A stretch of 64,000 bases of DNA, taken from Paramarasmius palmivorus (Eukaryota; Basidiomycota; Agaricomycetes; Agaricales; Marasmiaceae). A program made the position numbers and the translations under genes. Below the pieces are notes generated by a model. The model was given only the letters and a program-made list of their open reading frames with translations. It was not told the DNA's origin and made no database searches. This document shows, one piece after another, positions 1-10,925 of this stretch. The stretch lies in NCBI GenBank assembly GCA_037176845.1, contig JAYKXP010000036.1, positions 186,001 to 250,000 of the forward strand, in the 5' to 3' direction. Numbering within the stretch: position 1 is the first letter of the stretch; every line of letters starts with the position of its first letter.

Positions 1-1288
1 GTGGGCCTGTGCGATATTTAATATACTACCCTGAAGCCGTGACATCTCATAGAATCGATCATCAATGTCTCCCGGCCACCGAGCAATTGCATCTTGATGA
101 TCCCGAATATAAACAATGCCTGGTAAAGACGACAGTACCTGGACACATTCTTGGGGATTCACAGATTTCGAAGTGACTTCCCCCAGCCGCCCGATGCCTC
201 GTAATATGTCTCGAGGAGAGAGAACTTGCGTTAGGTATTCCAGGATGATGGATGGATCATGATATGCCTGAAGAGGTAGGAAAGGACGCTCGTCGCAAGC
301 TGTGATACCCGACCTAAAACCGACGATGTGTACTGGCCATCCATCTGGTAGTGACTTTTTGACGAAAGGCCCTTTGCGGAGCGCACCACAGTGCGGCTCG
401 ATCCATGCTTCATTATAGGCCTATTTGGTTTGTCAACACAGTGTATCGGAATTTTCGAGGGTAGTCCGTACCATTACGCCGTTTTCGGACATTTTAGTTG
501 CGTCGAACTGTATATGTGGTTGAGCTTGAGCTGTCGCATGGGAATACTAAAGCCATACCTGGTATTCAAGATAAGCAAGAAGAAGCGAATTGGACTTGTC
601 GCGCTTGAGTATGTTTGCAATCGGAACAGGTGCTAAATTTTTGGGATCAATTACAGCAAATAGAAGAGCGTGCCTGTACTCACCATCGTAGAAGATTAGG
701 GCAGGTAACTTGTTCCAGTTATTGTAGCCAAAGAGCTGTATATAATTGACGTTCCTTGATTCCCATGGTCATACAACCACTCAGAATCGACTAGATGTTC
801 ACTAACTTCCGGAGCGAGAACTCTTCAAAATCCTTTTGATAGGCCTAAATGAACGCAGTCTTGTCAAGAGTCTATGAATGAGAGATGGAGGTGAATATTT
901 ACCTTGACAGCGTCAGGTCCACTATAGCCAACATGTAAAAACTCCGACTCTTCTCCATCAACGCGAGCCATGCTAACACAGCGCCGCGCTTTCATGCTAC
1001 CCCATTCTAGGACATCGTCTCTCTCGACCAGGCTATCCGCAATTGTCCTTTGGAGACGTACTTTCCCCGTTGGAATGAGGCGGTACTGCGGAATTAGAGC
1101 TCAGAAGTGAATTCAAACTAGTAGCGTATTCGCCAACGTACCTGTTCCGAGTCTGTTGTCTCCTTCTCCTTCTCCGAGTGGCTGCACTGCACCAGATTGC
1201 CATATACATGAGTTATGCAATCTCCTTCGTAATGTGTGAAATTTCCTCCTGTGATTGTGATACTCGACGATGACTTGAAGGAAGCCAT
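1..1288 (-). CDS. Agaricomycete orphan-family protein, kinase-like region (partial, C-terminus off left edge)
   Basis: Seven exons read in one consistent frame: 1288-1142, 1085-903, 844-807, 754-684, 632-559, 507-472 and 420 to the window edge, about 323 residues so far. The start is the ATG at 1288 (MASFKSSSS...). Near the N-terminus is an ITGGNFTHYEGD motif, the kind of leader seen on many Agaricomycete proteins of unknown role. The middle carries QLFGYNNWNKLPALIFYD followed by PVPIANILKR, the signature of a large uncharacterised mushroom family whose layout recalls a protein-kinase N-lobe and hinge; I cannot find kinase catalytic motifs in what is visible. All inferred introns are 50-60 nt with GT-AG ends, so nothing suggests decay. 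Family placement is from motif memory and the function is unknown. Confidence 0.7.
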
Positions 1289-2205
1289 TGATATTGAGGG
1301 TGAGAGGAAGGGGCAGGAAAGGGAGATTGATGGATTTGGGTCCGGTACCTCTTCTTTCTATTGCTGGAGGCGGGGCGATGAGAAAGTCATTGTCAGAACA
1401 ATGATGTTAACTGCGCAGTGATCATCTGGGTTTCGAAAGGCCGTTAGCTCGGGGCATCATGGAATCCGAAGATGGATATTTTCAGACGCGAGCATGTTGT
1501 TTGGTTAAGTTAAAGTTTCGGAAGAATTGAGGGCACCTAGAAATAATGAAGTCTCAGTCACTATGCGCATAGCAGATTTCAAGTAAACTCACCTTGCAGT
1601 CACGTTCTTTATCCTAGTTGAACTGCCAACGTATGATTCAACATACGTTCGTCCGATATCGTAGACATGGAGGCATACTCAAGATATCCTCTAACCGTGC
1701 CACTGTAGTCTGTTTTCATTGCCAAAGCCCAAGAACTTTTCTACGTCGTGTAACTCTCGTCGAAGCCGTGAGCAATGCTAACTAGGACGAGGGTGTAATC
1801 GTCAGCAAAGGAACTACAGAAAACACGCAGGAGTAGTACCGAACTAAAGGGCACGTCGACAAACCAGAACTTGAAGTATCATACAGCCCATAAGTATCCC
1901 CGATTTGTCGGGATAGTACCGCGCCGTCCCATCCTCTTACCCTAAATATTACCGTCAGCAAAAGGAAGCATGATGTTTGGAAGGATTAGGAACACACCAT
2001 CTACAAAATCCTTCGTGCTCTCCCCGAAGATTACCTGCACCATCTGAAGCTAATATGTTCCGCCCTATGACGCCTGCTGGAGAAGTAAACAATGCAGCGG
2101 GGTTCGACGCTGGGAGACCTCCCATGGTCGGGTATCGACATCTTGGGCTCGTGGAATAGCTATACTTGAAGCCGAACGGTGTAGGTGAATTTAAAAGGGT
2201 CAAAA
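1289..2205. other. Intergenic, no supported gene
   Basis: Upstream region of the leftmost gene. Only short overlapping reading frames are present on both strands around 1955-2203, with no splice-compatible extension and no recognisable motif. Confidence 0.6.
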
Positions 2206-2209
2206 ATTA

Positions 2210-2434
2210 TGTTCACACCGCTCGCGAGTGCCGGGAGTTGCCGGGAAGCACCGGCGCTTCCGGTAACCGCCCGTGAACCAGTCCGATCTTCGAGATTCTA
2301 GTAGTGTAGGCTACGCACATCTTTGTTGAGATTATACATACATACGCAGCTATATGTACATGTATCATTGAGCTCTTCAATTCACAGTCATTCCAGCTTT
2401 AGTAAAACATCATCAGTACTTAGCAAGATTATCA
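2210..2434. mobile_element. Probable solo LTR (225 bp)
   Basis: The segment starts TGTTCACACC and ends TTATCA, so it has the TG...CA ends of a retrotransposon LTR. It is flanked by the same four bases, ATTA, at 2206-2209 and 2435-2438, consistent with a target-site duplication. The interior is GC-rich with CCGG-containing repeats near the left end, then AT-rich with a TATACATACATAC stretch that could hold a promoter. No internal retrotransposon coding sequence adjoins it. A 4-bp duplication can arise by chance, so this is a reasoned but not certain call. Confidence 0.55.
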
Positions 2435-2438
2435 ATTA

Positions 2439-3134
2439 CATGTTTGTTGCATCTAATCATCCCCGGCCTCCGAGATTGAGATGTATCAACAAAAACTCAA
2501 TGACTATGTATGTACGATGTTGTTGGTCGATGCAGTACTACTTAGTAGTAGTAGTTGAAAATAATTGGGTATCCCGAGACACATTCCATTTTTGGAATTA
2601 TCGCCGATAGCTTCACGTACGGGAAACGATCAAAGCTTATCGAGGCGCTTGCTCGATAGGCTTCAATAGGGTTTTGTTGGCTTGACTTCTCAGTGGAATA
2701 AACTACGTAGGGGGTGTTCAGAGTCGACCAGAAAGTCGACCGGAAAGATGCCGGAGGCCCACGCCGCCTAAAGTGGAATGGACGTTGTGCGCGGAGCGCG
2801 ACGCGAAAGTAATTTTTGATACTTTAGTAGTTGTCCTACTCGAGTCACAATGCTTACGCCAAGGTACTAGCTAGCCTTCGAGTTCTCGGGCCTCGGCCGC
2901 CGCATCTCACACCAGCTAGCTTACTCATAGAACCATATGAAGGTCAAAACATACTAGACCCCCATACATTCGTCGGTTTTTACATCGAGCTTGTTAATCC
3001 AACACCTGAGTAAGCGTCTATTCGGACTCGGACAGAGCAAGGAAAGAGTTATGATGAGCGAGATGCATGATGCATAAAGCTAGTTAAAAAGGTCTCCAAA
3101 GATTAAGAAGTCTATAACCTCACAGTTACAGATC
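2439..3134. other. Intergenic, possible repeat remnant
   Basis: Holds a GC-rich stretch around 2725-2800 with repeated GTCGACC/GTCGACCGG words, suggestive of an old repeat, and the upstream region of the NmrA-like gene. No coding region is supported. Confidence 0.4.
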
Positions 3135-4146
3135 ATGTCAACCTTCAAATCATTCGCTCTCGTCGGTGCCGGCGGCTACATCGGCAAGCATATCCTAAAA
3201 GCTTTTCAAACCATCGGCATCAACCCACTCATTATCACTCGCAATCCTTCCGCCTCTTCCTTTCCTACTTCCTTAACCGTCGCCAGCATCGATTTTGACA
3301 AGTCTGACAACATCGCGCAGCTCCTCGAAGAACATAGGATCCAAGTCGTCGTATCAGCAATCAGTAGTAGTGTCCCCGCAGAACAACAGCGACATCTTGC
3401 AGATGCGGCCAAGAAAGCTGGTGTAAAGGTGTTTGTTTCTTCAGAGTTTGGGCTTCCTACGAATGGTGCTAGTCATGTTGCTGAGGCGATAGTGCCTGAT
3501 GTGCATAGGGAGAAGGATCAGTTTGCTGGTGAGTCCGAGTTCCTAGACCCGGACGGACGGCTAATCAAGTAAGTAGAGTATCTGGAGTCCATTGGGTTGC
3601 CTTGGGCCAGGGTGTTTGTAAGTCGTTTCAACTTTGGACAGTGGTTACATATCACTCACATCATGTAGACAGGAATGTTCGCCGGTTATGTCTCTTGGCT
3701 CGGCGCAGTCGAAGTAAACGGGAAATTCAACATTGAGTACGAGAAAGACAATGCTGAGGTTTCTGTTACGCATGAGGATGATATTGGAGGTGTGCACTAT
3801 ATCCACTGTCAGGTCCTAGAATCGCAAATCTCCGACTGATTTCGACTTTCAAGGATTCCTTGTACACGTCCTAACGACTATATCCCCAGGAGAGCTCGAA
3901 AACAGGATTTTCCGGATAGCAGGAGAGAATCTCTCATTTGAAGATGCTGCGAAGCGACTTGGGCAGGAAATCGAATATGTAGACTCGGTTCCAGATGAAG
4001 GATTGGCACCTGAGATGCGAAAGGCTCTTCTTGGGGTTATCTATAAGGGACGTGGGATTTCGGGTTGGGATTATACGATTGGAGGGGTACAGGCGTTGGA
4101 TAACGATGTTTGGGCGAGACATGAGTGGAGGAAGTTGAGGTTGTGA
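3135..4146 (+). CDS. NmrA-like / isoflavone-reductase-like NAD(P)-binding protein
   Basis: Four exons, join(3135..3528,3577..3617,3669..3789,3854..4146), give 282 residues, normal for this atypical short-chain dehydrogenase family. Residues 8-17 (ALVGAGGYIG) form the glycine-rich NAD(P)-binding motif; the following RNP after a beta strand fits a phosphate-binding position for NADPH. Other family marks are VVVSAIS, the FVSSEFG segment around residue 100, YLESIGLPWARVFTGMFAGY, and the VTHEDDIGGFLVH region. Introns are 48-64 nt with GT-AG ends. Such proteins act as reductases in aromatic or phenylpropanoid-type metabolism or as redox sensors; the substrate here cannot be deduced. The first exon alone reads on into the intron and stops, so splicing is needed. 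It stands alone with no co-oriented pathway gene. Confidence 0.85.
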
Positions 4147-5926
4147 TGGTGATTTTTGTGAAGAATGTACTGAATTTGACTCTCAGAGGTCGAGTAATAC
4201 TAGCGTATTGGCAGACATCTTTTGCCTGAATGACTAGTAGTAGAAGGAGGAGGGCAACAATAACGTGCGGTCTCCTTCTTTGGACCCGGGCGCTTAAAGT
4301 TATGGACGTTTTCAACCACGACAACCAACTTCTCGAGTCCTGATCCGGCCCCATCTCCGTGAAAAAATGGGTGTAATTGGGCAGAAGACGGCATCACGGA
4401 GCTGTAAAAAAAACTACTCATCAGTAAGTGATTGCAAAACTTGCCTGCTTGGCGCTCACCATACGCAAAAAGTAGGTCCTTGGTTAAGCCAGCACCTTTT
4501 CAAGCACTCTTGCCCGAGAGATCCTTGGAATGAGGAGCAAGTTTCAGCTGTAACATCGGGGTCAGGATCAGTGGGTATGCATGTCGGTGCGACTCTGTTT
4601 GATTATTTCTCGATCTTAGAGCTAACGCATTCGGATTCCAGAATAGAAATCTATGTACTGAATACGCAAGTTCAAGGCAAGCGGCAATATGAACACAAGA
4701 TCTTCTCGACCATCCGCAATGCCGGGAAATTGGAACACCGTGCTGCACCCCGTATCATACTCATAAAATTCGAAAGTCGAAAAACCTTCAGTGGTCTTCT
4801 TTGGTTACAAGTGGGGGACTGACCGAGGACTGACGCAGCAAAAATTACACATTATACACCACACCGGTTCGAAAGGAATCCCATCTCACGGCACATGGAC
4901 AATGAAAGTTCAAAGGAAACGAATTAGAGGGGAATAGAGCGTGCTCAGAGTCCGCCGCTTTTTCACCATTCAGTGTCGATGGGGCTTCAAGCGCCAAGTG
5001 CATTTTTGTCTTCAAACGTTCACTTTCAGGTCTTAGGACCCTTGATTCTGGACTCTGTCACCCACAGACAAGGCTCCTTGCGTTACTCGCTCTTCAGAGA
5101 CAGCGGCGTAGCCCCGTGTTCAATACTGGACGTCTTCACCGCATTTAGGTCTTGAGATGAAATTAACGGTACGACAGTGGATACATATACGGCTTTCATT
5201 TATACTTACAACCTTCGAATCTAGGATATGTATACCTCGTTCTGCAAGTGGCTCATGACTCAATGGCCCGCTCAGAGCCTGGTGCGGTCTTAACCTTTTC
5301 TTTGCTCGGATTTGGCTTGCTCATGTCGACTTGACATAGGAGATTATAACGCAATCTCACTCGAAAATTCGTTCATTTGGGGATTGGAAGGTCGATTGAG
5401 GGCGCCACTGAACCCTGGATTCTAGAAAACCATTCGGTGGTTATGCGACTGGGTCGCACTGTGGTTGCACGTATGTGGAGGTACTTTGTGCTATTTCGTC
5501 CTCTATTGAATTGAACTGATTGTAGCCCCAAAATTAGACCTTCTCATTATCGAATGCGACTCGCGACATTTCGAAAATTCTCATACCGAACATGTCGATG
5601 TGTAGTGCGAACTTCGTTTCACTCACGGTGGTGGATGAAGTCTCGTAGAGCTCTTGAACAGTGCTTATTCCAGGTCCTGACACTCCGAAAACTGGCAAGC
5701 ATTCACTTGACTTTGAAGCCTCATTACGCTCATCATTCATGTTTGACAGGATACAAGCTCATTTCCGATTAATGTCTTCATTTCAGAGCTTCCTTGAACG
5801 TTGAGGGACATGTGTTACACGACAGAATGAGCACGAGGACAAAGAACATACCCCAGTACTTTTTCGTCTTGACACATCCCGTATCCAAGGGAGTATACCC
5901 AGTTCGGCATGGGGTGCTCTCCAGAG
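4147..5926. other. Long intergenic region, no supported gene
   Basis: About 1.8 kb with several open frames of 60-150 codons on both strands, the longest at 4367-4822 (+). None shows a family motif, signal peptide or splice-linked extension. The right end is the promoter of the 126-aa orphan gene. Confidence 0.5.
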
Positions 5927-5933
5927 TATAAAA
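5927..5933 (+). promoter_or_regulatory. TATA box of 126-aa orphan gene, followed by a 5'-UTR intron
   Basis: TATAAAA lies 127 bp upstream of the ATG. A GT-AG intron fits at 5984-6034 (GTATGTG...CTTCCAG), entirely in the leader, ending 25 nt before the start codon. The paralogue at 17006 has the same arrangement. Confidence 0.6.
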
Positions 5934-6059
5934 GATGCACCATTTTGGACTCAAAAAGGCCATCTTCCTATCTTGCACTCCAGGTATGTGCCGAGCTCTC
6001 CTACGCGTCTAGAGTCTCTCTAACTCTCTTCCAGAAACTCTTAGTATCATTTCGAGACC

Positions 6060-6440
6060 ATGTCAGTTTTTGTCAATGGCAACACCCTCACCGTCTACGT
6101 CCGTGGCCCTGGAAAACTCCACTTGCTGTCCTACCAAAGCAACAGCAATATTACCAGCCACGTTGGCTCTATCGAAACCGACTCCCAGGGCGTAACCAGG
6201 TTCATCGTATCCCACAGCTACACCTTTGAACGTTTTGCGTTCTACTTTGACGGAGCTGGAGAAGCGGTTTACAGTATTGGCTCGGCGTTACTTCGCCAGC
6301 CTGTTGGGAAGAGCTGGAAAGATGCGTGTCTTGCTAGTTGGGGAAGTGCGTCGACTACTGCCGCGAATGTGGAGGCGGAAGCTGCAAAGGCGGTGAATAG
6401 GGACGGAAGGATCACTGCGTTTATTGTTTATGACAACTGA
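6060..6440 (+). CDS. Small orphan protein, copy A (126 aa)
   Basis: Single coding exon of 126 residues beginning MSVFVNGNTL. It is a clear paralogue of the protein at 17006-17392: shared blocks include RGPG.LHLLSYQSN, the 10-residue SHSYTFERFA, GEAVYSIGS, RQPVGKSW and ITAFIV at the C-terminus, with few gaps. There is no signal peptide, membrane segment or cysteine pattern; alternating hydrophobic and polar residues and many glycines suggest an all-beta soluble fold. I do not recognise the family. It does not match mushroom lectins, aegerolysins, FIPs or cysteine-protease inhibitors as I know them. The TATA box and leader intron point to a properly expressed gene. Confidence 0.8.
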   Translation: MSVFVNGNTLTVYVRGPGKLHLLSYQSNSNITSHVGSIETDSQGVTRFIVSHSYTFERFAFYFDGAGEAVYSIGSALLRQPVGKSWKDACLASWGSASTTAANVEAEAAKAVNRDGRITAFIVYDN

Positions 6441-7195
6441 GCGGGGTGAGAGAGCGTAAAGAAAAGGAAATCAATGCGATTTGTGATCGTGGATTAGTTT
6501 TTTTGCGTTGTACTTGTAAATCGTGTCCCGGGATCATTGTATTCTCGTTTTCTTACTTTACTTTAAGATTATCGACAGCCTTGTGAGTGTGTTTCTGTAC
6601 GTTGTGTGAACTGGGATCCGGAGTCTGGATACTATGGGGTGCAGGGTAATACAATCCACAAGGAAGTACAACTGGTCAAATTTTGGCCCCTCCACGTATT
6701 ATTGTCCTTCCATGATTTTTTCTAAGCTAGAACGCACTTATATGAATGTAATTAACGAATAATATTGGGGATTTTGGAAGAGTAAAACGAATGAGGCTCG
6801 AAAGAATGGTAGAAATCCCCATCAAACGAGCGTGACACCCTCAGGAACTGCATATTAGGACTGTACCTATAGCACAAAAACATAACCAATGCGTAGAGCA
6901 CTATCAGCAGTCTGCATAACCCATAGTACAGGGGAAAAGACGCAGGGGAACCGTCGTCAGAAGAGCACGAAACGTCTATATTCGCGCAGTGTGACATCAG
7001 TGTCACAGTGAGTTGTACTTCCTTGCTGCTGCTCGGTCATTGCCCGATAGCAGCAATAAAAATCTAAAAAATCTAGAAAATTCAGGATAACGGTTTTGAA
7101 TAGTATAGAATGACTCTATACAGTTTAATTTATGCGGAGGGATGTGTGGAAGGCTGCACCTCAATCAGTTGTATTACCGTGCACCCCATAGTATT
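6441..7195. other. Intergenic between orphan gene A and the LINE
   Basis: Downstream region of the orphan gene followed by AT-rich sequence. A frame at 6752-7006 (-) has no supporting motif. The frame that opens at 7142 reads into the LINE by chance; its first 23 codons lie outside the element. Confidence 0.5.
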
Positions 7196-7211
7196 AGAGA
7201 TTGGAGCGAGG
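7196..7211 (+). repeat. Target-site duplication, left copy
   Basis: AGAGATTGGAGCGAGG. The same 16 bases follow the LINE poly-A at 15983-15998, marking the exact insertion limits. Confidence 0.9.
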
Positions 7212-7273
7212 GCCCAGATTTGCCCGCTGGTCTGCCCAATGATAGCGGGTGTCGGAACGAAGGCGGGCAGGTG

Positions 7274-7692
7274 ATGCTAGACGGTCCCGAGCCTAGGAGT
7301 TCAAACCGATGGACACCGTGTACCCTAGGTGGCGACGGACACTCTACCACCGCGCAACACCATGATCATGCAACAGGTAATGAAGCCACAGCGAGCTCAC
7401 ACCCGCATGAGTCGGAAATTACTCCGGCAAGGTCGAGTGCAAGTCAAAGAATAGACTCTGATGCACAGTACGACCAGTCCACCCATTGCCGCAACGACGG
7501 CGATGGACCATCGGACCACAACACACCAAGGGAGAATGATACCATGTACGCTTCTCCAAATGACACCGCCCCAGCTAGACCCCCCAGAAGGGAACGTAGA
7601 GCAAACGAGAGGCGGTGTAAGAAGAACACAAAAGCTGCCATCAAAGTAGCCTCACTTAACCTCAATGGTTTCGGCGGAACAAGCATCTATCA
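7274..7692 (+). pseudogene. LINE ORF, 5' part up to start of endonuclease domain
   Basis: Open frame inside the LINE that starts, at the latest, at the ATG at 7274 (MLDGPEPRSS...). It is low-complexity, rich in His, Ser, Asp and Arg, ends with a basic patch (RPPRRERRANERRCKK) and then IKVASLNLNGFGG, the first strand and catalytic Asn of an exonuclease-endonuclease-phosphatase-type endonuclease. At that point the reading frame enters the inserted TIR element. The rest of the protein resumes at 10926. Joining the two parts across the insertion keeps the same reading frame in principle, but a few target bases are unresolved. Confidence 0.75.
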
Positions 7693-8125
7693 CATCAGCA
7701 AAAACCGTAGGAGGTTATACGGCTGTTATATACTATGTAACCAGTCAAAACGTACCTCAATAGTAGTTGAAGCTTACAACCTGTGTTATAAGAGGGAGTT
7801 GGGGTGTTATAAACCCCAACACCCGGCGGTATCAGTTTTGACATTTATCTCGAGTAGAGCTGTTTATATTGAGTAGTCAGCGATATTATGAATAACATAG
7901 ATTAAAACGCATACCAGGCATTAGTCCAAGTAGTAAATGAAACAGCATGTAGCAGAGATGATAGCGAAGGACGAAGGAAACAACAAGTAACAAGGGAAGC
8001 AGCAGGGAGGAGGCGTAACAGCGCGTAGCAGGGGTTATAAGGGGGTAGTAGCGGGCAGCAAGGGTAATAACTGGTAATAATGGGTACCGGTCAATTTTGC
8101 TACTCTTCGGGCGCTTAGATAGATA

Positions 8126-9478
8126 CAGTGATATGTCGTGCAAATGTCATTTATCATAGAAAAAGTCTATTAATTGCTATCTACTACATGCGTCGAGCAT
8201 ATACATACTCGATGATGTAATAATTAATGAGAAAATATTACGTAATAAAATCGAACCATTTTTCTTTCCTACCACATTGTTCATCCTCTATGCCCCCAGT
8301 CCGCAACTCATATACACGCCATGATAGCCCAAAGAAGAACCGCTTTATTGGTGCAATTCAGGCAGGGATGAGTGTTGCAGAAGCTGCTGAAAAGGAGAAT
8401 ATTCCACTCAGCACTGCATACAAAATCCGGGACAAATTCCTTTTGACCGGTTCAACACATTCTCTCCCACGCTCTGGTCGACCTCCCAAGGTCACTGAGC
8501 GGGTTGAACGTCAGATTGTGCGGGAGGCCATTCGAAATCGCCGTGCACCTCTTTCATCCATTGCAAATAGCGTCGCCACTCCAGTCTCAACATCAACTGC
8601 TCGAAATGTTCTTGCTGCCCATGGACTTCATCGACGGGTGGCCAAACATGTTCCATATCTCTCTAGGCGTAGCAAGTATTCACGCTACCGGTGGGCGAGG
8701 GATAACAAGTACCGTGGGGACGAGAGTTGGGGGGACACAGTCTTTTCAGACGAATGTTATGTTGAGGTGGTGGAGGATCATGGGCGTATTCTTGTAACCA
8801 GGCGAAAGAATGAGGTGGTCCATCCAGACTGTGTCGTTCCTACCTTCACCCAGTCCAATATCCGAGTTATGGTCTGGGCCTGCATCATGTATAATGAAAA
8901 GGGTCCGATCGTAGTTCTGGATTACCCAGGAGGCCGAGGAGGAGGAATGAATTCGACTCGCTATCAGCAACAGGTACTACAGGAGCACCTCCTACCTTTC
9001 TTCAAGGAGAAGCAGCGATCCATCCCTGGACTGAAGTTCCAGCAGGATAACGCACCTGCACACAAGTCAAAGTCGACCCTACGTTGGTTCCGGGACAATA
9101 ACATTCCATTATTCCCTCATCCACCTTCTTCTCCTGATCTCAACCCAATTGAACCTGTTTGGCGCTCACTGAAGAAGGCGCTCAAATGTCGACAACACCG
9201 TCCCACCAGCGCTGGAGAATTGAAGCAGGCAATTTATGAGGAATGGGCCAATTTACCAATATCGGTAATCAATAACCAAATTGGTGGGATGGGAAAGCGA
9301 GTTCGAGCAGTTATTACTGCTCGTGGGGGTCACACAAAGTACTAGAGTAAAATAGTATATATATTTTCAGTGTTACTTAGAGACATGTTGGGGAAAAACT
9401 AGATTTTTTAGCTCGGAGCACGCCATCAATGATGACGTCATTCTCATTACTTAATACACGCACGAGTACATCCTACTG
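8126..9478 (+). mobile_element. Tentative limits of the inner Tc1-type element
   Basis: CAGTGATATGTCGTGC at 8126, preceded by TA, resembles in inverted sense the sequence ending ...GTACATCCTACTG at 9478 (CAGT...ATGT..CGTGC in common). These could be decayed Tc1 terminal repeats framing the transposase, but the match is partial and the right end lacks the TA expected after it. Confidence 0.3.
8290..9345 (+). CDS. Tc1/mariner-family transposase (DD34E), apparently intact
   Basis: Uninterrupted 351-residue frame. I chose the ATG at 8290 (MPPVRNSYTR...); an in-frame ATG at 8227 would add 21 residues unlike the family. Residues about 25-60 form a helix-turn-helix (MSVAEAAEKENIPLSTAYKI) followed by a GRPPK hook, the paired-like DNA-binding region. 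The catalytic triad is visible: FSDECY, QDNAPAH and SPDLNPIEPVW, with 34 residues between the second Asp and the Glu, the DD34E spacing of Tc1 elements. The length is normal and no stop or frameshift is seen, so the protein could be functional. It lies within the larger TIR element that breaks the LINE. Confidence 0.93.
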   Translation: MPPVRNSYTRHDSPKKNRFIGAIQAGMSVAEAAEKENIPLSTAYKIRDKFLLTGSTHSLPRSGRPPKVTERVERQIVREAIRNRRAPLSSIANSVATPVSTSTARNVLAAHGLHRRVAKHVPYLSRRSKYSRYRWARDNKYRGDESWGDTVFSDECYVEVVEDHGRILVTRRKNEVVHPDCVVPTFTQSNIRVMVWACIMYNEKGPIVVLDYPGGRGGGMNSTRYQQQVLQEHLLPFFKEKQRSIPGLKFQQDNAPAHKSKSTLRWFRDNNIPLFPHPPSSPDLNPIEPVWRSLKKALKCRQHRPTSAGELKQAIYEEWANLPISVINNQIGGMGKRVRAVITARGGHTKY

Positions 9479-9559
9479 CGACATACCCAACGTCCACCAC
9501 CTTTGATGTCAGGAGTTCTGGAAGCGATAAGTTAACGCAATGTTGAAAGGGAGCAGCAC

Positions 9560-9900
9560 GCATAGCTTACCTTGAGTATAGGATTCAAGATGGTTCCAAC
9601 CGGGTATAGAATGTACTGAAAACGCGTCAGTATGAATCAGAGCTGACGGAACGTAGCAAGAGCGTACCCTGAGTGCCAGCATGCCATGCCCGTGTGTCGT
9701 TTTGTCGGGAGTTTGATTGTGTATTCACATCTTCTTGCTGTGTTGTTTGGAACGGAGGTATCGAACCAAGACTTGCGATTGTGTAAAGGGACTGGGTAGT
9801 GCAGATTCAGGTGGTATAAGATTGTAGGTAATGGCTGACCGAAAGTGGGATAATGAGCATCTGGGAGGACTATAGAGATTAGGAACGCACCTTTCACCTA
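9560..9900 (-). other. Spliced-gene-like passenger sequence inside the outer TIR element
   Basis: On the minus strand an 86-codon frame (9897-9637) is followed by an acceptor-like CGTTTTCAG and a short segment reading YILYPVGTILNPILK that ends at a GTAAGC donor-like site near 9570. This looks like exon-intron-exon structure, perhaps from a captured host gene, but no family is recognised. A TATA-poor, purine-rich region follows upstream. Confidence 0.25.
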
Positions 9901-10925
9901 GTAAGAACCTCCCGACATGTCAATCTTGGCCCTGGTCACAAAGATCTGTAATGGGAAGAACGAGTATCAGCTTCGGTAGCGGGCATACAGGGGTCACATA
10001 CCAGATTCTGCGAAAGGAAGGGAGGATTATGAGGGACAGATCAATAAACGAGGAGGAGGAGGGGAGAGGATGGTGGAAGGGAAGAAAGGGAATTTGGGGA
10101 GGAGGAATTTGGAGGCGGGGTTTATATGAAAATCTGAGGTGCGCACGGACCACTTTAGGGCAGGGCGGAGGGCATAGGGTTGAGGGCATAGGGCATAAGA
10201 TACTGTAGGGCCCGCATCGAAGGAATAGGCGTTGTCGTTGCGTTGTCGTTGCAGTTTTGCGTTGAACGTTGAAGTTGGTTGAGCTTGCGCCAGGAGCGAT
10301 GACGCGGCGTTTACACCCTATGATGTCACCGGCCGGTCCTTTCCTGCCGAATCCTCCCGCGCAACATTTTTGCCCAAAACCGGCCCAAAACTCTCTACGA
10401 CAGATCGCTTGCGGTCACCGTTAGTCCTCAAAAATAGGATGAACAACACCACATTTGAAATTTGATTCTTGACTTTTCCATGGCATTTGCTCTTGGGCTT
10501 CCGAGGTTTCCCGTTTGCCTGCAGGTATGTTATATTCTACGTTACCTGTGATATACCCACTATGATTCAACACTTTGGTCGTATGATTTAACAACGGATT
10601 TCAGGGTTCATACTACCCTGCTATAGTTACAGACCCTTACTACCCCATATTACCGTAGTAGAGGTGCTATAACCCTGATACTACCCTGTTAAAACACGCG
10701 CTATATCTGTGTTATAAACATGGTGGTAATAGGATAATAACACCCTGCTACAGTAATAACAGGTAATAAGGGTATAATATCAGCATACTACGATAATTAA
10801 AGGTAATATACATTGTTATTTCATGCTTGTATCACTATTACAACCTCTGGGTACCTGTAAGTAACGGACGGTGAGTGATATACACCCTAATTTCCAGCTA
10901 TGACCTTTTACGGTTTTTGCTGATG

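Larger units (their letters stand above)
7693..10925. mobile_element. 3.2-kb element with 17-bp perfect TIRs, inserted in the LINE
   Basis: The left end CATCAGCAAAAACCGTA (7693-7709) is the exact reverse complement of the right end at 10909-10925, and the similarity continues weakly for another 15-20 bp. Both ends lie where the LINE endonuclease reading frame is cut. Subterminal regions carry repeated words such as GGGGTAGTA, GGTAATAA and GTTATA in mirror orientation (about 7790-8090 and 10600-10800), as expected for transposase-binding sites. The only transposase inside is of Tc1 type and seems to belong to a separate, internal insertion, so the outer element looks non-autonomous. I could not define a target-site duplication, so the superfamily (hAT, KDZ, CACTA/Plavaka or other) is open. 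Confidence 0.75.

Noticed and set aside
4367..4822. 151-codon plus-strand frame
   Set aside because: No recognised motif, overlaps similarly long frames on the other strand, and has no splice-linked extension.
7142..7876. Single 244-codon frame starting at 7142
   Set aside because: Its first 23 codons lie outside the LINE (left of the element start at 7212) and its last 60 lie in the TIR element, so as a whole it is accidental.
9730..9790. Second B-box-like GGTTCGATACC on the minus strand
   Set aside because: No cloverleaf can be formed and it lies within a coding-like segment of the TIR element.
10210..10280. Short direct repeats (CGTTGTCGTTG units)
   Set aside because: Only a few imperfect units; ordinary microsatellite-like sequence, not a CRISPR array or regulatory array.
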